Positions 46,601 to 59,700 of a DNA stretch of 64,000 bases are shown here, one piece after another. Every line of letters starts with the position of its first letter. Position 1 is the first letter of the stretch. The notes under the pieces are model-generated. The model saw only the letters and a list, made by a program, of their open reading frames with translations, was not told the DNA's origin and did not search any database. The position numbers were made by a program, and so were the translations under genes. Source of the stretch: Adineta vaga (lineage: Eukaryota > Rotifera); the NCBI GenBank assembly GCA_021613535.1, contig CP075494.1, positions 6,448,001-6,512,000 of the forward strand, read 5' to 3'.

Positions 46601-49600
46601 TTCATTTTCTGAATTATCTGAACAAGTAGAAAATGAACCGTAAGAAATCAGAAGATTTTGTTGATTAAATAGGAAAGATTTTTTGATATTTTGTTAGATT
46701 TGATATTGTATATACATTCGATTTAATTCGACAAAATCTTGATAAAGTATTTGCTTGATATCTATTGAAATAAATGAATATAATCGAATATTTTATTTAG
46801 CATCGATATCATCGATTAGATGTTTTTCAAGATGATTTATTTAAAGTATTTGAACGTGTACGAAAACTAAGTGCAGCAAATTCTCCAGTAAATATTCTCT
46901 CAGATTCGTTTGTAATTGGCTATAACATTTAACTTATTGTAGGTTTATCAAGATTCAATTAAATTACAACGTATCTACATTCGTTTACGTGATGATGTCT
47001 GTCAACATGGTAGTTTACTTCGATCACCAGCACTTTTATTTAATGAAGAACGATTTCAAGAAGAACTTGTTCGAGAACGAACTGATAAGAATTCTACAAC
47101 AAATACGAATAATCAGAACAGTATATCACCAACAAAATCATCTGATTCTGATGAACATAAAGTTTCCGTAAGTTTTGTTCATTTAATTAATTAATACATA
47201 AGTGAATCGTAAACATGAACATTCCATTTCATTTTAGCCAATGAAAATCATATCACCTATTGAAAAAAGTTCTTTATCCAAAGGTCAAACATATTATCTT
47301 GGTGATTTTGTTTATATCGAACCATCTGATGAATCAAGTGAAGCTGTTATTGTTTGTATTGAATCATTTGAACGTAAGAATAATGAAGATTATTTCAATG
47401 GTTTACAATTTGTTCGTCCCGATGAAACATATCATACACCTACACAAAAATTTCTTCGTCAAGAAGTTTTTCTTACTCAAACAATTGAACATATATCAAT
47501 GAATAAAATTCAAAATCTTTGTTATGTCCTTCATGTAAAAGATTATTTCAAATCTCAACCGATTTTAGAAGAAAATAATCTTCCATTTGCTGATCAAGAT
47601 GTTTACGTATGTGAATCAAGATATAATATTAAAACAAAAATGTTCAAGAAAATCAAATGGTGGAATGTACCAGAAAATAAACGTGTGAAATTAATTCCAC
47701 GAGATGTTCCATTAGAAAATATACGTATGCCATCAACATTAGTACATCATCGTTCATCAACAATAGACAATGATTCGAACAATATAGATGTAATCGATAA
47801 AACGAAAGAAATCATTTTATACGATGCAGTTATTAATGAAAAATTAAATGAAAATTCATCGATTAAACGAGATTATTATGAACAAATTGTAACTTCAACG
47901 AATCGATTTTATAAAGTTGGCGATTTTGTTTATGTTATGAATGTGGAAAATCATAATAATAATAATAATAATAATAATAATGGATTACAGAAACAATTTA
48001 TAAGTCGAATTGATAAAATTTGGAAAGAAAATGAGTAAGTTTAAAGAAGAACGTGAGTTTTTGATGTAAATAATGTCTTTTCATTTTAGCTCGTATTATC
48101 TTAGTGGACCAGTTTTTATTCAACCATCAGATATTAATAATCGTGAACAATTAATTGTCACTTCGAAATGTTTCTATGAACGAGAAGTGATTAAACGAGA
48201 TGGTCCAAGTACACAAATCGCATTGCATAATATAAGAGGCAAATGTTCTGTACTATCAGTAAAACATTTCTGTACACGTAAGTTTTCTGAATTTTTCTTC
48301 GAATAAACTAATGATTTATCATTTAGATCGTTTAACGGAAATATCTGAATCGGATGTATATGTTTGTGAATCGAAGTATGTCATTGATGATCATAGTCTT
48401 CGTGGATTATCCAAACCATTGAAAGTAAAATATTGAAATTAAAAATATTCGATCAAATAAAATCTATGTTCTATTCTATTGTAGAGAATATCATTATCTT
48501 CGAAAGCAACGGCAGATGAAATATGGACCTTTCGAAAAGAACTTTTATTGAAACAAGTAAGACTGATGTTCTGAAACGAGATTCTCGGGATATTCTATCG
48601 CGAAAAGATTAGAAAAACAATAAAATATTATGTTTTGATTTATTTGAAGGAAGCACCTGGTGGTCTATTAAAACTTGTAGATGAAGGTTCAGTAATGGAT
48701 GTGGATGATTCATCGAATCATATTGTCAATGGTGATGATCATCATTCTCATATTGAAACAAGCAATAGTGGTACTAATCTGAATTCATCATTTTCCAATC
48801 GTTATAGTAGTAATCGAGTAAGAATTGCGAAAAAAAATATAAGTATAAGATTTCTAAATATATTCTATTCTTTAAAAAGAAAAGTAATCGACGTGTATCA
48901 ATAACTCGTCCAATTTCGGGCTATCTTGTATTCGCAAGTGAATCACGAAAACGTTTAGTACGCGATAATCCAGGTATTCCATTTGGTGATTTAAGTCGAA
49001 TCATTGGTGATCAGGTAATTATCGAAATAATATATAAAATAAACTGATCCATTCATTTCATTGTTCTTTCAAATCGATATCTCTAGTGGAGACGATTACT
49101 TGGACCTGAACGAGAGAAATATGAAGAAAAAGCTCGTGAACGAGCAAAAGAACAAGAGACTCAAATCATTAATAATCCTATTGTTAATGAACCTCCACCA
49201 CGAGTAATAAATGGTCCAGTAACAATGAACGGATATTATCCGAGTATGTTATTATTATTCTTGACACAAAAATAAAAATTCTATCAAAAAACAATGTATT
49301 TAGATGTTCATCCACCAATGAATGGTATTCTTCCTGTTCTATTAAAAGCACCAACAGTTCCTGTTGTTAGCTGTCCTCCTCGTATCCAACGAGCTGTACA
49401 TCCGGAAACTTATTCAAGATATATTGATCATCTAAAAAATGATCATCCATTTATATCTGATTGGCCAAAGCAAATCAAAGCATCTATTGTTAATAATGGT
49501 AATACTTCATCGCGAACATTACCATCACATTGGTTTATGAATAATAGTCCCGGTTTTTATAATAATGTTTATGAAGCACTATGGTCAATGCGTGATAATA

Positions 49601-49650
49601 TGTGGTCGGATGTTGTTCGTGTACGAAATATATCTTCGGATGAATGGTAG
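43648..49650 (+). CDS. PBRM1: Polybromo-1 (PBAF chromatin-remodelling subunit)
   Basis: Twenty-seven exons close in frame to 1500 aa. Starts and ends include 43648-43737, 43790-43887, 43947-44094, 44146-44319, 44375-44542, 44732-45029, 45821-46011, 46070-46340, 47238-48034, 48090-48277, 48880-49014, 49087-49243 and 49304-49650. Six bromodomains come first, then two BAH domains (YLGDFVYIEPSDESSEAVIV and FYKVGDFVYVMNVEN), then an HMG box (RPISGYLVFASESRKRLV, then FGDLSRIIGDQWRRL). This is the animal polybromo order. Bromodomains 2-5 keep the acetyl-lysine-binding Asn (for example ARKYNDP, AMQYNQE, AKVYNVD, ALLYNEP); domain 1 has NFYR there and domain 6 is degenerate. The protein would target SWI/SNF (PBAF) to acetylated nucleosomes. 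An AAT run encodes poly-Asn near 47954-47981. Confidence 0.95.
47954..47981 (+). repeat. (AAT)n repeat coding poly-Asn in polybromo
   Basis: Nine or so AAT triplets in frame, giving a run of asparagines in the loop after the start of the second BAH domain. Length variation would keep the frame. Confidence 0.85.
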
Positions 49651-50376
49651 ATAGATGTATTCTTTTTGTTCTCTTATCTTAACACATTCATTCTACGAAT
49701 GATGTGAATACATAGTTCGAATTGTTTCTTACAGTAAAAATCTCTCTCGACATATATATATATATATGATGGGTTATTGTAGAATGTAGTTTTGTTTTTC
49801 TTCATGTTTATGTCGGCTTCTTGTCTGTATGTACTGTTAATTTCTTTCTCTTTGGTTTCATTTCTTCTAAATCTACATATAATGATGAAAAAAAAAACAT
49901 AGACATACGTCAGCAATATTGTTTGTTCTATTTCTCTCTCTATCCGTGATATATTACGGGATATATTGTATGTCTTGTGAATGCTTTCTCTTTTTAAATG
50001 TACAGACATTGTTGTATTATTAAAAGAATATAACAGATGATTGAAATGAAGATGTGAAATATGATCGAATAATTATTGATGATACATCTCTTTTTTCTTT
50101 GATCGATCTTTCTTTGTTATTTTTTTCATCAAAAAGCATGCTGTTTTATTATCTTCTCATTGAACATCAAAAGGAGGAAAAAAACAATAAACAAACAAAC
50201 AAACAAACAGAAAAGTAATGCGCTATATATGTATGAACGAGAAAGAAAAATGAGAGAGGAAAATAGAAATGAAATTTTTTCTGACAAACAACAAAAGCAT
50301 CATTAATAGACTTGCTTCTTTTTTCATTATAAAATCGTTGAATTAATAATAAAAGAAGAATGATTTATCTCGTTTT
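49651..50376. other. Convergent 3' UTR region, polybromo and DDX5
   Basis: 726 bp between two stops. It contains a TA run near 49752-49767 and a CAAA repeat at about 50186-50209. The frame 49674-50009 on the minus strand has no protein pattern. Confidence 0.5.
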
Positions 50377-53399
<3,023 letters not shown>

Positions 53400-53712
53400 T
53401 TTTATCTAAAACAGATGAATTTGATGGTTGTGTTTTGTGTTGATGATTATATTATATATGTCCTTGAACAATGACGAAATCTAGATATTTATTTCGAAAG
53501 AAACCATTCTATATGTATGTTGATGTTTTCAATGAGGGGCATGTTTTTTTTATTACACTAAAAATTTTAAAGACAATTTTTTATGAATTAAAATAAAAAT
53601 AATTACGAAAAAAGAAAATCTGGATTTATTTTAGGGAAATTCTGTTATGGGTGGCGCCACATGATTATGATTAGTGGCGCTAGATGAGTGTGATTGTCCT
53701 TTTATTTCACAA
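53400..53712. promoter_or_regulatory. Divergent promoter region, DDX5 / ZFAND2
   Basis: 313 bp between divergent starts. It contains a small GC-rich patch in AT-rich surroundings: the perfect palindrome GTGGCGCCAC at 53651-53660 and a second GTGGCGC at 53674-53680, 33-61 bp before the ZFAND2 start. GCCACATG at 53656-53663 recurs in the CPSF4/SEC62 gap. These are good candidates for factor-binding sites of a shared promoter. Confidence 0.5.
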
Positions 53713-54542
53713 ATGGAATTCCCTCAAGTAGGTCAACATTGTTCAGCTAAAACATGTAATAAATTAGGTAAGTTATTTTCGAATATTTCAACAAAATTCT
53801 TTGTTTATTTTCTCTAGATTTTCTCCCAATGAAATGTGATTTATGTAATTCTATTTTTTGGTAAAATTTTTCGTTTTTCCAACTTTTTTACACTGAATAT
53901 GTTTTGTTGTTCTCAGTAAAGATCATATAAAATATAATGAACATCAATGTCCATCATCTTATCGTAAAAATATTCAAATTCCAATCTGTCCATTATGTAA
54001 TCAACATGTTCCCTATGAATATCGTGATCAATCACCTGATCGTGCTGTTTCTGGACATATAGATCGTGATTGTCAATCACGTAAACGTGACAAAGTCTAT
54101 TCAAATAAATGCTCAGTTTCATCATGTAAACAACGTGAAGCTATTCAAGTGAATTGTGAAAAATGTTCTAAAACTTACTGTTTACGCCATCGATTTCCTG
54201 ATGATCATAAATGTCAAGGATTACAGAAAGTATCCTCATCTGCGAAACAGAAGTAAATATCCGAAAATTTTCTATCGAAAAAACTTATGATCTATTGTTT
54301 AGAACACAAGAAGAAGATGATTATTTATTTGCAAAAGCGTTACAAGAAAGTGAACGAGAAGAATTACAAAGAACACGTCGAAATGTAAGATGAGAACTAT
54401 TTATTTATAAATTTTCTCAGAGTGAATTGTAGGGAATTTTTGTTAATTTTAACTTTTGTTTTAGCAAACCACAGCAGCAACAACAACAGCGAATAATAAT
54501 AGTGCTTCATCAACTGATAATAAAAGTTGTTCTATTCAGTAA
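53713..54542 (+). CDS. ZFAND2: AN1-type zinc finger protein 2 (AIRAP/AIRAPL type)
   Basis: Five exons (53713-53767, 53818-53860, 53917-54252, 54303-54384, 54465-54542) give 197 aa. Two AN1 zinc fingers come first: CSAKTCNKLDFLPMKCDLC followed by FCKDH and HQCP, and CSVSSCKQREAIQVNCEKC followed by YCLRHRFPDDHKC. A ubiquitin-interacting motif follows (EEDDYLFAKALQESEREEL). The chain ends CSIQ, a CaaX-like farnesylation signal as in the AIRAPL (ZFAND2B) branch, which ties the protein to ER membranes. These proteins attach to the proteasome and p97 and help clear damaged or mislocalised proteins, notably under arsenite stress. The stop lies only 113 bp before the next gene on the same strand. Confidence 0.9.
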
Positions 54543-54639
54543 CAATAATACTTCTTTTTGTTGTACATAAAAAACTGGATTAAAAATTTGCTTTACATGG
54601 CTTCTTTATGAATTTATAGCTATATATCATTTATTGATA

Positions 54640-54655
54640 ATTTTTAGATAAAATT
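54640..54655 (+). promoter_or_regulatory. Probable spliced-leader acceptor before the PAGR1-like gene
   Basis: ATTTTTAG ends at 54647, eight bases before the ATG at 54656, and the preceding gene stops only 113 bp upstream of that ATG. There is too little room for an ordinary promoter plus a 5' UTR intron, so trans-splicing of a spliced leader, as known in rotifers, is the simplest reading. The site itself is seen; its use is inferred. Confidence 0.5.
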
Positions 54656-55281
54656 ATGGATTTTGGTGAACCATCACCAGATGTTATTGCACGATTATAC
54701 AAAGAAATTAAAGAAAAAAAGGTTCGAATAGAACAAAAAGTAAATTAACGATCTAAAAAAATTGATATGTTTAGATTCTCGAGCTTGATTGGAAAAATCC
54801 AGGAAAGAAAAATCGAACGAAGAGACAGAAAGTTGAACAAAATCTCAGTCCAATGAAATCAGATGAATCGACAAACTCAAAAACAGATGATAATAAGTAT
54901 GTATGATAAAATTACTGATTTTACTTATTTGTCATTCTCTTTTCGAATAGATTAGTAAATGAAATTGATGAATTTGATAATGATGATGCTCTCAGATCGA
55001 ATCATATTACTGTCTCATCATTTCGCTCTGCTGGTTTGATTTTCTACTTTTTTTTTCATATTATATATTCGAAATATTCTATTTTTGTTGTATAGTTGGT
55101 AAACCCAAAACGAACGAAAAACGTCTTATTGATATGAATACAGTCATTGCAAATATTGAACGCCAACAACAAGAAGATGAACGACTTCGGTAACACTTTA
55201 ATTTTTCTTTTATTTAAAAAAACAAACAAATTTATTCTTTTTAGACAAGGCATGGACACGTCATCGGATGATAAGGCTTAA
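54656..55281 (+). CDS. PAGR1-like (PTIP-associated glutamate-rich) small protein
   Basis: Five exons (54656-54721, 54775-54896, 54951-55033, 55096-55189, 55245-55281) give 133 aa. The start IARLYKEIKEKKILELDWK aligns without gaps with the RLYELL...LEL block of human PAGR1 (PA1); then NPGKKNRTKR, an acidic IDEFDNDD like the EFDFDD of PAGR1, and a final charged helix LIDMNTVIANIERQQQEDE. PAGR1 is a nuclear subunit of the KMT2C/D histone H3K4 methyltransferase complex and binds PTIP. The match is short and from memory, so the name is tentative. Intron 1 has two possible donors (54722 or 54740); the first gives a 53-nt intron like its neighbours and the better alignment. The gene probably shares a transcript with ZFAND2. 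Confidence 0.55.
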
Positions 55282-55364
55282 ATATTTCAAATATGTTATG
55301 TATAAATTGTACATGATTTGTGTTCTTTTGTCTTTTTCAAATATCTAAAATAAAATTTTCACAA

Positions 55365-56414
55365 TTAGGATTCTTTCAACCATTTATGAATCGAAGCAAG
55401 TTGTTTTAATTCCATCATATTGACTTGATAGTCATCCGAAATCGTCTCATATTCCCAGAGTATAGCGGCAGATGTTCGTCCATGTGCACAAATGAACGGC
55501 ATTGAACAAGATTTTAATTCATTGAGAAGATGATTACATTCATTTTTCGATAAAATATCATTAAATTTAATGGCATTGTGACAAGCTAAAGATTTGAGAG
55601 TATCGTACATGAGTAATTTAGATTGATTGATTGTTTGGAGGAGAATCTTTGTAATTGTATCGTAGATAATATTATCGAGAAGAGAAGTTGTTGATTGACG
55701 TTGTCCGAGCGTGAGAAGCCAACCGGGTACAGCTCGAACGAGAAGATTATGAGTTGAAATGGAAGAAAAAATGAAACCAGTACGTTCGAGTAGAGAGATT
55801 TGTTCGGATGTATAGAGAAATCGTGGATTCCGAGGAATAGTGGCTGGTTCAGAGAGATGAAATGGAATTGTGTGAGTGTTTTCTTGTTGAAAATGTGTTT
55901 GAAGTCGTTCGAGAAGAATACGTTCGGAAATAGCATGTTGATCAAATAGAATCAGTTGAATCTGATTGTGATGAATTAAATATTTAGTAATTAAGAATTT
56001 CTTATCGAATTGACCAACGAAACAAGTCTGATGAAGAATTTCCATATTCATCAATTTTTGAGAAGTAATTTGTCGAAGATTGCATATTGATGGATAGATT
56101 CGTGGAGGTAAAGTATTTTGAACAGTTGGAGAATGAATATCAGATGATTGTTGTAAAGTTTTTTCTGTTATCTGAAATGTTTGACGAATATTTGTCGATA
56201 GACGAACTGGATATTGACTTGCATAATGTCGATATTTCGACCATTCACGTCGTTGCGATTGAAGAAGTGTCTGTTTATAAGATTTAGTACGAGTATGTTC
56301 AAGAGTTAATCGTTGTCGTTTATGATATAATGTTTCTTGTTGTTCATTAACTTTATTAAATGTCATCCGAGCTGCACGATATCGTTCAAGAATCGTATCC
56401 TTATCCGTTGACAT
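55365..56414 (-). CDS. MutL C-terminal endonuclease domain protein (MLH3 type), without ATPase domain
   Basis: An intronless frame of 349 aa. The first 100 residues are polar and basic without recognisable domains. From about residue 115 the sequence is the MutL C-terminal domain: FVGQFDKKFLITKYL, then LILFDQHAISERILLERL, which carries the metal-binding endonuclease motif DQHA-x2-E-x4-E; later ACHNAIKFNDILSKNEC and MPFICAHGRTS, matching the ACHGAIKF and CAHGRPS segments of MLH3. MLH3 pairs with MLH1 and, in the full protein, has an N-terminal GHKL ATPase domain that is absent here; the upstream same-strand gene ends at 56774, so no room is left for it. It may be a truncated duplicate that keeps the nuclease and MLH1-binding part, or a retrocopy fragment still under selection. 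Confidence 0.82.
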   Translation of the reverse strand: MSTDKDTILERYRAARMTFNKVNEQQETLYHKRQRLTLEHTRTKSYKQTLLQSQRREWSKYRHYASQYPVRLSTNIRQTFQITEKTLQQSSDIHSPTVQNTLPPRIYPSICNLRQITSQKLMNMEILHQTCFVGQFDKKFLITKYLIHHNQIQLILFDQHAISERILLERLQTHFQQENTHTIPFHLSEPATIPRNPRFLYTSEQISLLERTGFIFSSISTHNLLVRAVPGWLLTLGQRQSTTSLLDNIIYDTITKILLQTINQSKLLMYDTLKSLACHNAIKFNDILSKNECNHLLNELKSCSMPFICAHGRTSAAILWEYETISDDYQVNMMELKQLASIHKWLKES

Positions 56415-56773
56415 TCTATGTTCTTAATGAATTCAAATATTTCTTGTATTCAACCTCCATGAACGTTAAACAAAAGAACGAATAATAGCGATCCCTTGCA
56501 CATATACATAAGTATAAAAATGAGCCTATTGGATTTGTAAACTCTGAATATAACTATTTTATTCATCATCATCTTTTTAATATCAAAACAAACGCACACT
56601 CAGATGAGTCAATTGAGATTACTTGTCAATATAAAACAAATCTAAGAATATAAAAAAAAGCGAGTTCACCATTGAACAAAAAAAAGCAAACTATAAAATA
56701 GAAAAGATGCTGAAAGTCGGAAGAGAAATCAACTAAAATCGATCTGTTCTTGTTAGACAAGAAAAATAGAGAT

Positions 56774-59700
56774 TTATGTATGTCGAAACAGTCCCAGATC
56801 GCGATCAGCTGCTTGAATTTCATCAAGTTTTTTACTGAATATTTTTAGAAGTTTTCCAGCAAATTCTTCTTGTGAAACGAGTAATTTTGAAACTTTCTGA
56901 CGAATTTTATCGGTTCTATCAGTAGGATCATCTTTTGCATGTGCCTTCAAAAAGAAAACTTGGAAGAAAGTGTTATGTAAGTAAATATCTTACATGAAAA
57001 CTGTCTTCTGTTGTCGACATAATATCATCCAGATCATCTTGTGTGAGATTTAAAATTTTACTTGCAGTATGCAAAGCTGTATCATAACCCGGTAATGTTA
57101 ATGATAAAGATTCACGATGTTTTTGATGTTCACGTGCTCGCTTAAGAGAATCTTTCATTTCTGAACTTCGTCGAATCATTTCATGAAGTAAACCCTAAAT
57201 AATCGATGAACAAAGAAAAAAAAGTAAAGAATTGAAAGATTTTCTTTTCTATTACAATGGTAAATCGTTCATGTTCATTTAAAGTTTTGCGTGTTCGATC
57301 TAATTCAAGAGATAATCTATTGAATGTATCTTGATTCTTTGTATTTAATGTAATCATTTGTTGTTCAGATAGACGACGAGATGTAAGAAGTTCTTGATTT
57401 AAATGTTCATGATTAAGACGATATTGTCGAAGTTGTTGTTCGTTTAGACGATATTTTGTTTGAAAATCATCATATTTACTTTTCTATTTAGATGAAAATT
57501 CGAAAAAGATTCAAAGTAAAATGAACTAAAACTTTAATTACGAGTTTTTGATGTTCATCAAGAAGTTGTGCATAACGTGTCTCTGACAATTGCTTGTCAC
57601 GTGAAATAGCTTGTAGACGATTTTTGTATGAATCAAGCTGAAATAATAATTATTGAAAAAGCAACTGAAAGAAAATTGAATACTTACTGATACTTTTAAT
57701 TTCTCCATGGTTTCTGTTAATGATTTAACACGTTCTTCATCATTCTATTTAAATAAATAAATTTCGAATAGAATCACTGAAATTTCTTAGAAAAATACTT
57801 CATGTGGAACTTTTTCTTGTGCACGACTTGTAACTGTTTCCAAATCTGACAATCGAGTTTTATAATTTTCAATTAATGTTCGTTTGCTGACGATATCACG
57901 TTCTGTATGTGTCAATCTAATGATAAGAAAGAAAATTTCAAGCAATTGAAAAATCTTCTTCGACTTACTTTTCAGTTAATGATTGAAGATTTTTCGTTAA
58001 TGTTTCATTATCGTCCTGTAAAGTTTTATTTAATTTTCGTTGTCGTGCAGCATCGAATGATGTATTTTTTAAACGTGTATATAAATTATCAATACTTTCA
58101 CTATTATCCGATGTAGTTGAATCAAGACGTCGATGTTCACAAGTAGATAATGTTGGTTGAAAAATTTGATCATTCTTCAATCGACCACAATCAGTTGTTA
58201 ATCGCTATAAAAGAATTACATGATTAATATGACAATGAAAATTTCATACTTGATTAGTATTTTTGAGAATATTAACGCGATTATTTGCTGTTAATAAACG
58301 TTGTTGAAGTTGATGATTGTCTTCTTTTGCATCGAGTAAATCCATCTGTAATTGTTCCATACGTTTACGCATGGTTGCTAGCTAAAATAAAACGTACATT
58401 CCGTGAGCAAATTCGAAAATATTCTACATACTCGAGTCGAAGGTTTTTGTGTCGTAGATTTTCTTGCATACTGTGCATAGGGATCTCGATGAAATGAATT
58501 CGATAGACGAACTTTATTATTAACGTTTTTCTTCATTGGAATGTCTAAAATTTAAATGAAAAATGAAAGAAAAATTTAGTATTGAATGACTAACATGTCT
58601 TCTTTGATATCGATGGTCGTTTTTTTCGTTTCATTAATGAAGATTGTGTATGATAATCACAAAGACTACATGTATGACATCGTTGTTGTTGTTGTTGTTG
58701 TCGCCGACGATTTGTATTCACAGATTCAGTCTTTACTGATGATACTCGATAGAGATTTGTTGATTGTTCTGAAAGATCAATTGGAATTCGTGGACTTGGA
58801 TTTTGATCTAATAACATTTCTAAACAAGATTTATTTCCTTTCTTTTTTATTATTCGTTTCTTCTTTGTAAATGATGGTGGTGTAGGGAGAGTCTTTTTCG
58901 TTTTTATTTGAGTATTTCGTTTGAATTTATGAACTTGATCTTGTAATGCAAGTATTCGAAATTTTAATTTTTTCATTTCAGTTGTTGTTTGTGTTCGTTG
59001 TTGAAGTAAATGTTGTTTTTCATCAATACAAAGGTCTAAATTGGTTTTTAAACGTTCTTGTTCAAAAATTAAACATGTTCGTTCAGTTTCAAGATCATAT
59101 AGTTTTTTATCAAGTTCTTCAATTAATCGTTGTTGATCATCATTAGATGGAAGCACTGTTGGCGAGGAAGTCTTCATACGAAGATGATCATCTTTATCAT
59201 TCAATAATTGAATTTCATTTCGAAGTTCACCGATGACGATTGTTTGTTCATTGATTTCAATTTCTTGTAAATCAATTTTTTCTTGTAAACTAACACTAAA
59301 ATAAAAATTCAAACGGATCAATAATGAAAAAGAATTCTCATCAACCATCCATCGTACTTTTCATTTACTAATCGAGCATTTTCTCGTCGTAGTTTGGTTA
59401 CTTCATTCCAAACACTATCATCATCTTCTTGTTTAAGTAATTTACGATTTGATCCTGTTTGTCGTCGTCGACGTTGATCATTACATATTGAACAACCAAC
59501 TTTATTCTTTCGAATTGCTCTTCCATAGAAATAATCATTATTCGAATTCTTTTGTAATGTTTCATCATCTGTATAAGATTGTAATTCTTCTTTAACAGAT
59601 CGATATTGTTTTTGTAAATGTTTCAAACGTAACCAACGTTTATCATGAACTTTTTTTAATGTAGCAATTTGATCGTCACGTTTAACAAGTAATTGTTGAA

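Noticed and set aside
58586-58870. 94-aa plus-strand frame opposite the coiled-coil gene
   Set aside because: Val-rich run is the complement of the poly-Gln codons; shadow frame.
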